Positions 42,686 to 52,343 of a stretch of DNA of 64,000 bases are shown here, piece after piece (position 1 is the first letter of the stretch; each line of letters opens with the position of its first letter). Origin of the DNA: Mycobacterium triplex. GTDB lineage: Bacteria; Actinomycetota; Actinomycetes; Mycobacteriales; Mycobacteriaceae. A program made the position numbers and the translations under genes. The DNA is taken from assembly GCF_000689255.1 (NCBI RefSeq), contig NZ_HG964446.1:5054152-5118151 (forward strand). Reading direction: 5' to 3'. The notes under the pieces were generated by a model. It was not told the origin of the DNA. It searched no databases and saw only the letters and a program-made list of their open reading frames with translations.

Positions 42686-43684
42686 CTACACCGGATCGAA
42701 TCCGGCGATCAACCAGCGTCCATCGATCTTGTCCAGGGTCACTCGCACACTCGACACGGAGTCGGTGGGCGGACTCTTGTCCACGACGGCCGTCTGGTTG
42801 ACGAAGAGCAAAGCCACCGCGTGATTGGGAGTCGCCGAAACCGATGCCGCAGCGGGCACGGTGGCCGTTGTTGAGATGTGCTGCTTCTTCGCACCGGGAA
42901 TCACCACATCGTTGATCAACTGGGAGTAGGAATCCTTGAACGCACCCGTCATCCGACTCTTGGCGCCTTCCAAGTCCTTTTCCACGGTGTCGGACTTGTA
43001 CGACAGCAACGCGATCGTGGAATCCTTTGCGGCCGCCAGTGATTCGATGCGTGCAAGCTGCGTCTCGCGCGCCGACGAGTCCTGCCACTTCAAAAAGCCT
43101 GCGGCCCCGGCCAAAACCAGCGCCAGAGCGGGAAGCAACCCGTACACCACCACTTGCGGCCACCTGATGCGGCGTTTGAGCTTTGTCGACTCGGCCTCGT
43201 CGACCGTTTCTTCGACGTCAGCATCGTCGGACAATGCGGCCTCGACCTCGGCACTGTCCAAGGCCTCCAAGAGGTCTGGGTCGTCCAAAGTATTGTCCGC
43301 CGCGTCGTCGGCTGATTCCTCAGCCGGTTGGGCGGATTCGTCGTCGGCGCTAACGGACTGCGCTTTGTCGCCCGCATCGACGGCAGCTTCCGGACCGCGT
43401 CGTCCCACGACGCTGCGCGCACGTGCCCGCAGCCGCCCGATTCGGCGTTTGGGCTCACTCGGTTTGACGGTTTCCGGACTCTGCTCGCCGTCTTCCCGTT
43501 TCGGGTTGATGACGTCGGCCTCGCCGAGATCCTCAGCGTCTACCGGGTTCTCGGTGTTTTCGCGATCGCTTTCGACCGGCTCGGTCGCCTTCGCCTTCGC
43601 GGAGGCCTGCTTGCGTTGCGCGTCGGTTTGAACCCCCACAGCGGCTGATCCCTCTTCTGGTTTCTCGGATTTCGGCTTGGTCAT
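42686..43684 (-). CDS. Mce-associated membrane protein
   Basis: A 332-residue protein. The first half is an acidic, low-complexity cytoplasmic segment (DESAQPAEESADDAADN and similar). One membrane helix (VVVYGLLPALALVLAGAAGFL, about 175-195) is followed by a periplasmic domain with the conserved Mas pattern (ALLSYKSDTVEKDL, KIDGRWLIAGFDPV). Mas proteins stabilise Mce complexes. The start overlaps the previous stop as ATGA. It is the last gene of the operon. Confidence 0.88.
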   Translation of the reverse strand: MTKPKSEKPEEGSAAVGVQTDAQRKQASAKAKATEPVESDRENTENPVDAEDLGEADVINPKREDGEQSPETVKPSEPKRRIGRLRARARSVVGRRGPEAAVDAGDKAQSVSADDESAQPAEESADDAADNTLDDPDLLEALDSAEVEAALSDDADVEETVDEAESTKLKRRIRWPQVVVYGLLPALALVLAGAAGFLKWQDSSARETQLARIESLAAAKDSTIALLSYKSDTVEKDLEGAKSRMTGAFKDSYSQLINDVVIPGAKKQHISTTATVPAAASVSATPNHAVALLFVNQTAVVDKSPPTDSVSSVRVTLDKIDGRWLIAGFDPV

Positions 43685-44415
43685 GGGACAAAGGCGACGT
43701 TGGAGATCTTGGTCTCGCTACCGGACTTTTCCACCGTGATTCGCATTCGCCACTGCCGCGGCGCCGGATCTTCCACGCCGAGATTCGTCGTCTTGATGGA
43801 CACGGCGACCAGGATCTGCGCTTTGTCGCCCGACTCCGACTCCACACCCGCTTCGGTGATTGTTCCCACCGACTTGGACTGCGCCTTCTTGAGCACATCG
43901 ATGAAAGGCTGCTTGCGCTTGGAGAATTGGTCGTAGAACTGACCCGTTGCCGAGTCCAGAACTCGCTGGACGTCTCCGTCGGCATGCTGCCAATCAATCG
44001 TGGTCAGGTTCAGCGCGCACTGCCGTCCGATCTGAAGAAACATCTGGCGCTGCGCTTCTGCCTGATGCGACTGATACGAGCGGAAGCCGAGCCACCCGAC
44101 GGTGGCCGCCAATGCGACGATGATGGCCGCCCCGGCGATCGCGGCCAACCGCAACGGCGGCATGCGCCGCTTGGCCGGCGCCGCATCGTCCGCACCGGCG
44201 TCGTCGTCACTGGCGTCATCCTCGACCGCGGCGTCGTAGTCCTCGGCCTCGTCGACGTCGCCATCGATCTCGTCAGGTTCCGGGGCTGGCATCGACTCGC
44301 TGTCCGTTGGGGACGCTGGTGAGCCGTCTTCGGTTGGTTCCGTCGATTCGGATGAGGGTGCTTTCCCCGCTGCCTTGTTCAATTCCCCGTCGGGTGTGTC
44401 AGCATTTGCTGCCAT
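43681..44415 (-). CDS. Mce-associated membrane protein
   Basis: A 244-residue protein with an acidic cytoplasmic N-terminus, one membrane helix (about 87-112) and a periplasmic part with ALNLTTIDWQHADGDVQRVLD and FYDQFSKRKQPF, the pattern of Mce-associated proteins. AAGGAG lies 5 bases before the ATG. The start lies within the MceF gene, an overlap of 37 bases, so translation is coupled. Probably a Mce complex stabiliser. Confidence 0.87.
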   Translation of the reverse strand: MAANADTPDGELNKAAGKAPSSESTEPTEDGSPASPTDSESMPAPEPDEIDGDVDEAEDYDAAVEDDASDDDAGADDAAPAKRRMPPLRLAAIAGAAIIVALAATVGWLGFRSYQSHQAEAQRQMFLQIGRQCALNLTTIDWQHADGDVQRVLDSATGQFYDQFSKRKQPFIDVLKKAQSKSVGTITEAGVESESGDKAQILVAVSIKTTNLGVEDPAPRQWRMRITVEKSGSETKISNVAFVP

Positions 44416-45890
44416 GTTCGCTCCTTGCCGGCACCCCCAGCCAGCGTGGGCTGCTTGTACCTTTGCCCGTCCGGACCAACATACTCCCCGGTGGCCGGAT
44501 CAAATTCGGCTGCCGCGATCGGCGGCGCCTGCCCCAGCGAAGCCGCTGGCGCTGGTCCCTGCGGAGCCGGCGGCCCCCCGGGGAATCCCGGGGGAATCGG
44601 CTCCCCCGGATCAAACTGTGGAACACCCTGTCCGGTCAACGTCGCGTTCGGATCGCCCTTCCAGTTGTAGCCGTCGTTGAGCGGAATATACGGCTCGTCG
44701 CTTTCGCACTGTTTGACCGTCGCAGCCCGCTTGCCGGGCCGCGTCTCACATGGGTAGTTCCGTGCGCCGCGCACCGCGTTGAAGTGCGAATCCTGCGGTA
44801 TCCGGCAATACACCAAACCGGGCGGCCGCGGCGGGGTGTCCTCGAACACCGCCGAACGCTGCTGCTGCACCGGGAAGAACCCGGTGGTACACGCGGGCGG
44901 CCAGTTCAGGTTCAGGTTGAAATCCAGTTGCAGACCCCGATACGGACTCTTGAGATCCTTGTCGGGAAGCTGGATCGCCTGGGCGTCAGCAACAATCTGC
45001 GGCAGCTGGACCAGCAAAGCCTCCAGGTTGTCGCGGTAGGTAAGCCCCACATCGCCGACTTTGTCCAGGTTGGATACCGCACCCGGAAGCGTCGGCTCCA
45101 CCCGGTCGATCAACTCGCGGATCGTGTCGAATGTCGGTCCGATCTTGCGAAGCCACCCCGAGAAGTTGCTGCCATTTTGATCGGCGGTCTGAATGTCTTT
45201 GGTGATGTGAGCCAAGTGCGCGGCCCAGCCCTGAATCGAATCCGCGGAATCGATCTGGCTGTCCAGCAGCGGCTTCGGCTCGTCGATCAGGGTCAGGATC
45301 GCGTCCAGGTTCTTGCGGGCATCGGTGGCCAAGGTGGCGCCGCCGCCGATGAATCGGGACAGTTCCGGCCCGAGTCCCCCCACCGCGGTATAGGACTCGT
45401 CGACCACCGTCTTGAGATTGCCGCGCGGGATCGCGTTCAGGCCGCGCGTAGCCGCCAACAGCAGCGAGTTGATGTTCGGCGGAATCGTGGTGCGATCCTG
45501 CGGGATCACGTCGCCGTTTTTGAGCATCGGCCCCTTGCCGCTGCGCGGCACCAGATCCACGTACTGCTCACCGATCGCCGAGGCGCTGTGCACGCTCGCG
45601 GTCAGATCGGCGGGGATCTTGACATCCGAGTCCAGCGACAGCACCGCCTCGACCCCGGAGTCGGACAGCTGCACTTTGGATACCTTGCCGACCTCTACAC
45701 CCCGGTAGGTGACGTTGCCGGCGCGATACAGCTCCCCGGCCCGCTCCAACTGCACCTTCACCGTGTACCGGCCGATGCCCAAATACACCGCCGGCAAGTG
45801 GGCGTAATACAGGCCAACCAGCCCCGCCGAGGCGATGGAAATCACGGAGAAAATCGCCAGGGTGATAATCGTTCGCCGACTCAATCGCAT
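44379..45890 (-). CDS. mceF: Mce family protein MceF
   Basis: A 503-residue substrate-binding subunit. One N-terminal membrane helix (about 10-30) is followed by the MCE domain (YRGVEVGKVSKVQL, KSPYRGLQLDFNLNLNWPP) and a long proline-rich tail. Position six in the operon and the NLNWPPACTTG block assign it as MceF. MceA-F proteins form a hexameric tube that carries lipid to YrbEAB. The start is ATG at 45890, one base after the MceE stop. The tail lies outside the core and is typical of mycobacterial Mce proteins. Confidence 0.92.
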   Translation of the reverse strand: MRLSRRTIITLAIFSVISIASAGLVGLYYAHLPAVYLGIGRYTVKVQLERAGELYRAGNVTYRGVEVGKVSKVQLSDSGVEAVLSLDSDVKIPADLTASVHSASAIGEQYVDLVPRSGKGPMLKNGDVIPQDRTTIPPNINSLLLAATRGLNAIPRGNLKTVVDESYTAVGGLGPELSRFIGGGATLATDARKNLDAILTLIDEPKPLLDSQIDSADSIQGWAAHLAHITKDIQTADQNGSNFSGWLRKIGPTFDTIRELIDRVEPTLPGAVSNLDKVGDVGLTYRDNLEALLVQLPQIVADAQAIQLPDKDLKSPYRGLQLDFNLNLNWPPACTTGFFPVQQQRSAVFEDTPPRPPGLVYCRIPQDSHFNAVRGARNYPCETRPGKRAATVKQCESDEPYIPLNDGYNWKGDPNATLTGQGVPQFDPGEPIPPGFPGGPPAPQGPAPAASLGQAPPIAAAEFDPATGEYVGPDGQRYKQPTLAGGAGKERTWQQMLTHPTGN

Positions 45891-45891
45891 T

Positions 45892-47052
45892 TTACGGCCC
45901 CTGGTTGAACTGGTAGGGCGCAACGAGCGGGTTGCGCGCGGTGTAGGGGCTGGGCATCACCCCGAGGGTGCGGCCCCACTGCAACTCGAGTTCGGTGAGG
46001 TTACCTTCCCATCGGGTACCGGTGAAGAATGACGAATCGATGCGGCTCAGCGTCAAGTCGATGATCGCCGTCAAGTTCCCGTAATCACCCCGGATCCATT
46101 TGGCCACTGGCGGTTTCGAGAACAGCGGCACCGTGAGGTAGTCCAGGCTGCGGGTCAGCGCGATGCCGGAGTTGGCCAGCGATTTCAACACCGGGCCAAG
46201 ATCGCCGAGTTCCTTGATCAGGTTTTCCCTGGATTGTTCGAGGACGTCCGAACCGGGATTGCTGGCGCCGCCGAATTGATCGAGGGCCTCGCCAAGTTTG
46301 TCCTTCTCGTTATTCAGGACAGCTAACGCATCCGGAATGGTCTTCAGCGCCCTATCGAGAACCGGCTTGTGTTCGGCGAACTGGCCGACCAAGTTGTTGA
46401 AGCTGTCCAACGCGCGGATGATGTCATTTTTTTGATCGTCGAGGTAAGCGGTGAACTTATCCAGCTGTCCGATCAGGTTTCTCAGATCTTGTTCACGACC
46501 GGTGAACGCGGTGCTCAACGCCCGGGTGATGTCTTGCAGCTGGCCCAAGCCGCCACCGTTGAGCACCAGCGACAGCGCGCCCAACGACTGCTCGGTGGTC
46601 GGGTAGCCGCTGGCTGACGACAACGGAATCACGGATCCGTCATGCAACCGGCCCTCCGGCGCGACACCGGGCGGCGGCGCGAGTTCGATATGCAATGTGC
46701 CGAGCAGGCTGGTCTGACCGATCGTCGCCGTCGCATTTGCTGGCAGTTTGACGTTGGGTTCGATCTTCATGGTGACCAGCGCATGCCAGCCCTGACGTTC
46801 GACTTTGGCCACGTTGCCGATCACCACATTGTTGAGCTCCACTCGGGAGTTCTCTTTGAGATTCTGCACATCCGGCATCTGCGCCTGGATGGTGTAGGAC
46901 CCCTCCCCTTCCCCCGCCCTGCCGGGCAGCGGAAGCGAGTTTGCGCCGCGGAAGCCCCGCAGCGCACCACAACCCGAAGCCGTGGCGACGGCCAGCATGA
47001 CGAGGAGCAGCACGCCACAACTGCGCCAGGGGCGCCAGGTGTCCGGCCTCAC
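45892..47052 (-). CDS. mceE: Mce family lipoprotein MceE
   Basis: A 386-residue lipoprotein. The lipobox VATASGCGAL places the lipidated Cys near residue 28. The MCE domain follows (SRVELNNVVIGNVAKVERQ). As in other operons, this fifth Mce subunit is the lipoprotein, equivalent to LprK/LprL/LprM/LprN. Its GTG at 47052 overlaps the MceD stop (GTGA). It anchors the Mce tube in the membrane. Confidence 0.92.
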   Translation of the reverse strand: MRPDTWRPWRSCGVLLLVMLAVATASGCGALRGFRGANSLPLPGRAGEGEGSYTIQAQMPDVQNLKENSRVELNNVVIGNVAKVERQGWHALVTMKIEPNVKLPANATATIGQTSLLGTLHIELAPPPGVAPEGRLHDGSVIPLSSASGYPTTEQSLGALSLVLNGGGLGQLQDITRALSTAFTGREQDLRNLIGQLDKFTAYLDDQKNDIIRALDSFNNLVGQFAEHKPVLDRALKTIPDALAVLNNEKDKLGEALDQFGGASNPGSDVLEQSRENLIKELGDLGPVLKSLANSGIALTRSLDYLTVPLFSKPPVAKWIRGDYGNLTAIIDLTLSRIDSSFFTGTRWEGNLTELELQWGRTLGVMPSPYTARNPLVAPYQFNQGP

Positions 47053-48443
47053 TGCCCACCTCCAACGTCGCCCATATTTTCCACGACGCTGGGCAACATC
47101 ATTGAACGCAGGCCGCTGGCCGGATCGACCGGAAGCGGGTTTGCCGGTTTGGCCGGTACATAGGGCGCGTTCGTGTTGATCATCCCGTTGCCGAAGAAGT
47201 TGAAAATCTCATTCGCCGGCGGCAGCGGCCCCTCGGGATCCGGCACCTTACGGAACGCCTCCGTGGGCGGCGGCCCCGACGGCGGAATGTAGTCCGGCCG
47301 CAACCAGTCCTCGCTGTAGGTGACCTCGTTGGGGCGCGCTGATTCCCCGACGAATGGGTTGAAGCCCAGCGGCAGGAAATTGACCTGACGGTTCTTGATG
47401 ATGGGAGCCATGTATTGGACGCAGAGCTTGGCCGACTGCTCGGCGCCCAGCCTCGATGCCGCCTGCACCGCCGAACACAAGAACTGCAGCGGATTGGCAA
47501 AGTTCTGCAACGCCAGCGCGCCGGTGAATGCGAGTTGTGACGGCTGATAGATGTTCAAAACGTTCTGAAACACGTTGGGCCCCACATGCAGCGCCTGCTT
47601 TACGTCGTCGAGACTCTGCACCAATGCATCGGTCAACTCCGCCAGCTTGTCCGACGTGACGCCCAGCGTCTCACGATGCTCATTGAGGAAGTCGATGATC
47701 GGGTCGAGGTTGTCGTTGAGCACCTTCATGTACGCGCCAATCTCGTTGTCGGCCAACGCCGCCGACACCGCGTTCAGGTTTTGGTTGAGTTGGCGAAGCA
47801 GTCCGCCGCTGTCACGCAGCGCGTGCACCAGTGCCGCCAGGTTCTTGAACGATCCGAACAAATCGCCGCTGTGGTCGGCAAGCGCCGAAACCGCCTGGGA
47901 CAGATGGATTATCGCCTCTCGGATGTCGGCGCCCTGGCCGCGAAGGTTGCTGGCCGCGGTGTCGATGAATTCGCCCAACGTGCTGACCCCACCGGGTTGG
48001 GTGGGTTGTAGGACGTCGGTGAGCTTCTCGAGCTGCGCACGCAGATCGTCCCACTCGACCGGGACGGCGGTACGAGCCAGCGGCAGCACGGTGCCGTTGG
48101 TCATCGCGGGGCCGCCCGTGTAGACGGGTGTCAATTGAAGGGCCCGGACTGTCACCAGTGACGGCGACAGCACCACCGCTTTGGCGTCGGCGGGCACTTT
48201 GTACTTCGAGTCGTACCAGAACGAGACCTTGACGCGGTCGGGCTGCGGTTCGATCTTCTCGATCTTGCCGACGGCGACGCCGAGGATCACGACGTCGTCG
48301 CCGACGAAGATGCCGTTGGCGTTTTCGAAGTATCCGACGACATTGGTGCGGTCGCTCGGCCACCACGCCCAGGTGGCCACCCCGGCGATGAGCGCCAACA
48401 CCACCGCCGAGGCCAAGATGATTCGCGACTTGCTGGATTTCAC
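47049..48443 (-). CDS. mceD: Mce family protein MceD
   Basis: A 464-residue Mce subunit. A membrane helix (about 8-28) precedes the MCE domain (FVGDDVVILGVAVGKIEKIEP) and a long alpha-helical channel region. The C-terminus is proline-rich (PPSGPPPTEAF). The start is GTG at 48443, overlapping the MceC stop as GTGA. It is the fourth Mce subunit of the hexamer that carries lipid across the periplasm. Confidence 0.92.
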   Translation of the reverse strand: MKSSKSRIILASAVVLALIAGVATWAWWPSDRTNVVGYFENANGIFVGDDVVILGVAVGKIEKIEPQPDRVKVSFWYDSKYKVPADAKAVVLSPSLVTVRALQLTPVYTGGPAMTNGTVLPLARTAVPVEWDDLRAQLEKLTDVLQPTQPGGVSTLGEFIDTAASNLRGQGADIREAIIHLSQAVSALADHSGDLFGSFKNLAALVHALRDSGGLLRQLNQNLNAVSAALADNEIGAYMKVLNDNLDPIIDFLNEHRETLGVTSDKLAELTDALVQSLDDVKQALHVGPNVFQNVLNIYQPSQLAFTGALALQNFANPLQFLCSAVQAASRLGAEQSAKLCVQYMAPIIKNRQVNFLPLGFNPFVGESARPNEVTYSEDWLRPDYIPPSGPPPTEAFRKVPDPEGPLPPANEIFNFFGNGMINTNAPYVPAKPANPLPVDPASGLRSMMLPSVVENMGDVGGGQ

Positions 48444-49867
48444 TGTTGACCTCCCTGACCCGGTTGCGCGGGACCCGGCCGAGGACCGAAGGATTCAGAC
48501 GGCGCGAGCACTGGCCCCTGGTTCGGCGGTATTTGGCCGGGCGCAGGCTGCTCGACCGGGCCCACCGAGGCGTTGCCCGGCCCCGGTCCCAGTGCCGGCG
48601 GCCCCGGCGGCGGCCCGCCCGGCGCCGGCGCCGGGGGTTCGGGCCGAAGCGGATAACAGCCGGGGGCTCCCGGTCGGCCCGGGACGCTGCACGGCAGGTC
48701 ACCGGGGTTGCCGGTGATGGCGTCGGGAATGTTCAGGCGCGGGTCGCCGCCCTGACCGGTCCGCGGGTACGGCATCGGCAAGGGTGGCATGGCCGGCTGT
48801 CCGGTCTGTGGATCAGTGAGCTGCGAGGGCAGCATGGTCGCGGGATCCAACCCGAGGTCGGAGAAGGCGGAATCGATGAACGGTTGGACGAATTGGCCCG
48901 GCAACAGGTTCACCAGGTATGCCTTGAAGAACGGGCCCGAAGCCACGGCTTCGCCCAGCGCGAGCGCGAAGCTGTTCAAACCTTTGAGCGCCTCCTGGAT
49001 GCGCGCCTTGCGGTTGTTGAGCAGCCCTAGCACCCCGTTGAGTTTCTCCAGCGTGGGTTTCAATGTCGCGTGGTTGTCGTCGATGATTCCCATCAACACC
49101 CGGACGATGTTGCTGTTGTCGTTGAAGACCCTGTCCAGGTAGCGGTCCTCGGCTTTGAGCCGAGCCAGCAGCAAATTGGTGTCGCCGACGAGGTTGACTA
49201 TCTGCTCGCTGCGCTCGCCCAGGACCTTGGTCACTTTTGCGGCGTTGCTCAGCAGATTCCGAAGCTCTCTGTCGCGCTCGTCCAACGTCTGGGCGAACCG
49301 GGCCACTCCCTCGGCCGCAGCCTTGACTTGCGGTGGGGTCCCACTGAATTCGTTGGCCACCACGGAGAGCGCGGTCGACAGCTGGTCGGTGTTCAGCTTG
49401 GCGACCGTCTTCGACAGGTCGCCCAGCACATCGGGCAGTTGATAGGCCGGCGTGGTGCGCTCCAGCGGTATCGGCCCGGTGAGCGGACGGTCGCCTCGCG
49501 GGGTGAGCTCGACGAGCTTGCTACCCAGCAGGGTCTTCAATTTGACCGCGGCCTCGGTGCGGTCGCCGAGGCGTATGTCGCCGGGAATGCGGAACTTGAC
49601 CAACACCTTGGGTCCGTCCAGGCCGACCCACGACACCCGCCCGACGCGGGCGCCCGAGACTTCCACGATGCTGTTGGTCTCCAACCCGCCGGCCTCAGCG
49701 AAGTACGCCGAGTATTCCTTGTCGCCGGTAAGGAAGGTCAACTTGTCGTAATTCAGCGAAATCAATACCGCCAGCGCCACGGCGGCCATACCGATGATTC
49801 CGATTTTGTAGGGGTTGCGCTCAGAGAACTGCTTCATCTCGAACAGGCGCCGGTATGCACGGATCAT
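48440..49867 (-). CDS. mceC: Mce family protein MceC
   Basis: A 475-residue Mce subunit with a membrane helix at about 20-42, the MCE domain (SIVEVSGARVGRVSWVGLDG) and a helical channel region. A long Pro/Gly-rich tail follows (PPAPAPGGPPPGPPALGPGP). The start is ATG at 49867, because it overlaps the MceB stop as ATGA; an upstream ATG at 49879 would be inside MceB. Confidence 0.92.
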   Translation of the reverse strand: MIRAYRRLFEMKQFSERNPYKIGIIGMAAVALAVLISLNYDKLTFLTGDKEYSAYFAEAGGLETNSIVEVSGARVGRVSWVGLDGPKVLVKFRIPGDIRLGDRTEAAVKLKTLLGSKLVELTPRGDRPLTGPIPLERTTPAYQLPDVLGDLSKTVAKLNTDQLSTALSVVANEFSGTPPQVKAAAEGVARFAQTLDERDRELRNLLSNAAKVTKVLGERSEQIVNLVGDTNLLLARLKAEDRYLDRVFNDNSNIVRVLMGIIDDNHATLKPTLEKLNGVLGLLNNRKARIQEALKGLNSFALALGEAVASGPFFKAYLVNLLPGQFVQPFIDSAFSDLGLDPATMLPSQLTDPQTGQPAMPPLPMPYPRTGQGGDPRLNIPDAITGNPGDLPCSVPGRPGAPGCYPLRPEPPAPAPGGPPPGPPALGPGPGNASVGPVEQPAPGQIPPNQGPVLAPSESFGPRPGPAQPGQGGQQ

Positions 49868-50892
49868 TTCGGTGTGCACCTCCCCGAACGCTGACTGGCC
49901 AGCGTGATGTAGGTCGGCTGGCCGTTCTTGCCGTTCACCTTCAATATCGCGTCGCAGAGATAGAACGTGAAGAAGTCGCCGTACAGGCCCTCCCGACCGA
50001 TGATCCGGTAGTCGTCGGGCAACGTGTTGATCAGGTTGTCGACGAAGTCCTTGTCGGCCATGATGGTTCCGGCGACGCGGCCCCCCTCATCCACCACTGA
50101 TTTGAGTGGAGCGCGGGCCCCCTCCAAAACGTCGTTACCCGCCTTGAAGAGCCTCGCGGCGCCCTTCAAACCGTTCGCGAGGTCGTTCCTTCGAGCACTG
50201 AGCGTTTGGATGAGCGTCGATAGCGAGTCCACCGCCTTGGCGACCTGCTTGTCCTGGTCACCGGCCGACGCGAGCACTGTGTTCAGGTTCGCGATCAGCT
50301 CTCCGAATAGCCGGTCGCGATCGGCCAGGGTCCCGGTGACGGACGCAGCCTGACTCAGCACCGATCCGATCGTCGCCCCCTGGCCCTGCAATGCCTGAAT
50401 CAACTGACCGCTGAGCGCATTCACCTGATCGGGGTCGAGGGAACGGAACAGGGGCCGTAAGCCCCCGATCAACGCGTCCAGATCCAGCGCCGGCTGCGTC
50501 CGGCTCAGCGGGATGGTCCCCCCCGGTTCGAGTTTCTTGACGCCCCCCGCACCTTCCTCCAGCGCGAGGAATCTGCCCCCGAAGAGGTCGTCGTACCGGA
50601 CAACCGCCCTGCTCCCCTCGGTGAGCATCACCGACTTGTCCGCGGAGAATTCAACTCGCACCGTCGAATCGGGCTGCACGGCAATTGCTTTGACCTTACC
50701 GACCTCGACGCCGGCGATCCGCACGAAATTGTTTTCGCGAAGCCCCGATATGTTGGCGAACACCGCGTTGTAGTTGTTCGACTCCTCAAAACGGAATTGG
50801 CCGAAAACGGCAAGCAGCAAAGCGATGCCCAACGAACATACGGTGGCATAGATGGCAAACCGCACCAGTATGCCTCGGAAGTTCTCGCGCAA
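49864..50892 (-). CDS. mceB: Mce family protein MceB
   Basis: A 342-residue Mce subunit without a proline-rich tail. The membrane helix is at about 12-31, and the MCE domain has NFVRIAGVEVGKVKAIAV. The best start is TTG at 50892, with AAAGG about 6 bases upstream; no ATG or GTG fits as well. A C-terminal pair of cysteines (FYLCDAI, GRCTPK) is typical of MceB. Confidence 0.9.
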   Translation of the reverse strand: MRENFRGILVRFAIYATVCSLGIALLLAVFGQFRFEESNNYNAVFANISGLRENNFVRIAGVEVGKVKAIAVQPDSTVRVEFSADKSVMLTEGSRAVVRYDDLFGGRFLALEEGAGGVKKLEPGGTIPLSRTQPALDLDALIGGLRPLFRSLDPDQVNALSGQLIQALQGQGATIGSVLSQAASVTGTLADRDRLFGELIANLNTVLASAGDQDKQVAKAVDSLSTLIQTLSARRNDLANGLKGAARLFKAGNDVLEGARAPLKSVVDEGGRVAGTIMADKDFVDNLINTLPDDYRIIGREGLYGDFFTFYLCDAILKVNGKNGQPTYITLASQRSGRCTPK

Positions 50893-50925
50893 TGTTCGCC
50901 TTTCTCGGACGCGGGTCGGGGTGCG

Positions 50926-52338
50926 CTAGCGGGGTTTGGCCGGTGTTCCTGGATAGGGCGGCACGAATGGCTCGGAACCAGCCGGCGGTTTGCCCATGCC
51001 CGGGTCTCGCGGCCGGCCGGCGGGCGGGGCCGGCGGCAGACCCGGATACAGGGGTGTGCCGTCCGGCGCATACCGCGGCGCACCGTAGGGGGGCGCCCCG
51101 GGATAGGGCACGGGGCCCGGCGCCGGGCCGCCCTCGTCCTTCAGGGTCGGCGGCAGGGGTGTGCCCCGGGTGCTGGGCGAATAGACGGCATACCCAGGGA
51201 ATCCGATGCCCGGATTCGGGCGCACGTCGATGCCTGGCCCGAACCCGGAGTTGGTGATCAGGTATCGCTGCGGGAAGTTCTTCTCGACGTCGGGCAACGA
51301 ACCGCAGCTCGGCGTTCCGCCGGGACCGCCCTTGATGTCGATGACGGGAAGATTTTCCGGATATCTGTAGGCATCGTCGCCGAAGAGCAGGCCGGCATCG
51401 GCGAGGAAGGACCGCCCGTTGAACGTGAAGGCATCGGCGTAGCCGCGATCCATGACGAGCTTGGCGCCGAGGAACGTGCAGGTGAGTTCGGGGTTGTATT
51501 TCATCAACAACCGCGTCGTCGGCTCGAGTTCCTTGATCAGATGGATGAGGTTGGCCGTGTTGTTCTCGTCGAACAGTTTGCCACCGCTCTTGCCGAGCCC
51601 GGTGAGCGTGACCAGTGCGAAGTCAAGGTCTTCAGATTGCCTGGTGATGACGGCGCTGTCCTGGGCCCCGGCGTCCAGCACGGTCACCAGACTCTGCGCC
51701 GCGCCCGCGTAGGTATCGCTGAACCCGCCGAACGCGCGCCAGTCGGCCCGAAGCAACTCGCTGCGGGGATTGACCGCCATCAGCACCTGATTGAAGTCGG
51801 TGATGGCCTGGCCGATGGCTTCGCCCTTACCGCGAAACCCTTCCGCCAACGCCGATACCACCGCGTTGATCTTGGCAGGATCGATCTGGTTGAGCACGCT
51901 TACCAGATCCTTGAGGACCGAGTTCGATTCGATGCTCACCTTGTTAGTGGTCAGCACGGCCCCCGACTGGAGGCGTTTGCGGCTCGGGTCGGGCGGGGGG
52001 CGCAGGTCGACGTATTTGGCGCCGAAGACGGTCGGCGAACTGATCTGGGCTTCGACGTTGGCCGGAATGTACCTGAGCTGGCTGGGATTCAGCTCCAGCC
52101 CGAGAGTCGCGCCATTTTTTGGGTCGATCGATGCGACCCGGCCGACTTCCACACCGCGATACTTGACGACCGCATTGACGTCCATCACCAGACCGGCCCG
52201 ATCGGACACCAGTGTCACGTTGGCATAGTCGACGAAGTCCCTCTTAAAGGCCATCACGCACAACGGAATTGCCGCGACCACCAACGCGACCAGAATCAGC
52301 GCATACCAACCCGGATGCACCACACGTGTCTTTTTCAT
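50926..52338 (-). CDS. mceA: Mce family protein MceA
   Basis: A 470-residue Mce subunit. A membrane helix (about 10-28) is followed by the MCE domain (VVKYRGVEVGRVASIDP) and a helical channel region. The tail is Pro/Gly-rich (YPGLPPAPPAGRPRDPG). The start is ATG at 52338, 5 bases after the YrbEB stop; an upstream frame to 52536 runs through YrbEB and is not used. It is the first of six Mce subunits of the importer. Confidence 0.92.
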   Translation of the reverse strand: MKKTRVVHPGWYALILVALVVAAIPLCVMAFKRDFVDYANVTLVSDRAGLVMDVNAVVKYRGVEVGRVASIDPKNGATLGLELNPSQLRYIPANVEAQISSPTVFGAKYVDLRPPPDPSRKRLQSGAVLTTNKVSIESNSVLKDLVSVLNQIDPAKINAVVSALAEGFRGKGEAIGQAITDFNQVLMAVNPRSELLRADWRAFGGFSDTYAGAAQSLVTVLDAGAQDSAVITRQSEDLDFALVTLTGLGKSGGKLFDENNTANLIHLIKELEPTTRLLMKYNPELTCTFLGAKLVMDRGYADAFTFNGRSFLADAGLLFGDDAYRYPENLPVIDIKGGPGGTPSCGSLPDVEKNFPQRYLITNSGFGPGIDVRPNPGIGFPGYAVYSPSTRGTPLPPTLKDEGGPAPGPVPYPGAPPYGAPRYAPDGTPLYPGLPPAPPAGRPRDPGMGKPPAGSEPFVPPYPGTPAKPR

Positions 52339-52343
52339 CGCCG

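Noticed and set aside
44307..45908. 533-codon plus-strand frame
   Set aside because: Antisense to mceF and a Mce-associated gene, Arg-rich, no ribosome site and no known motif.
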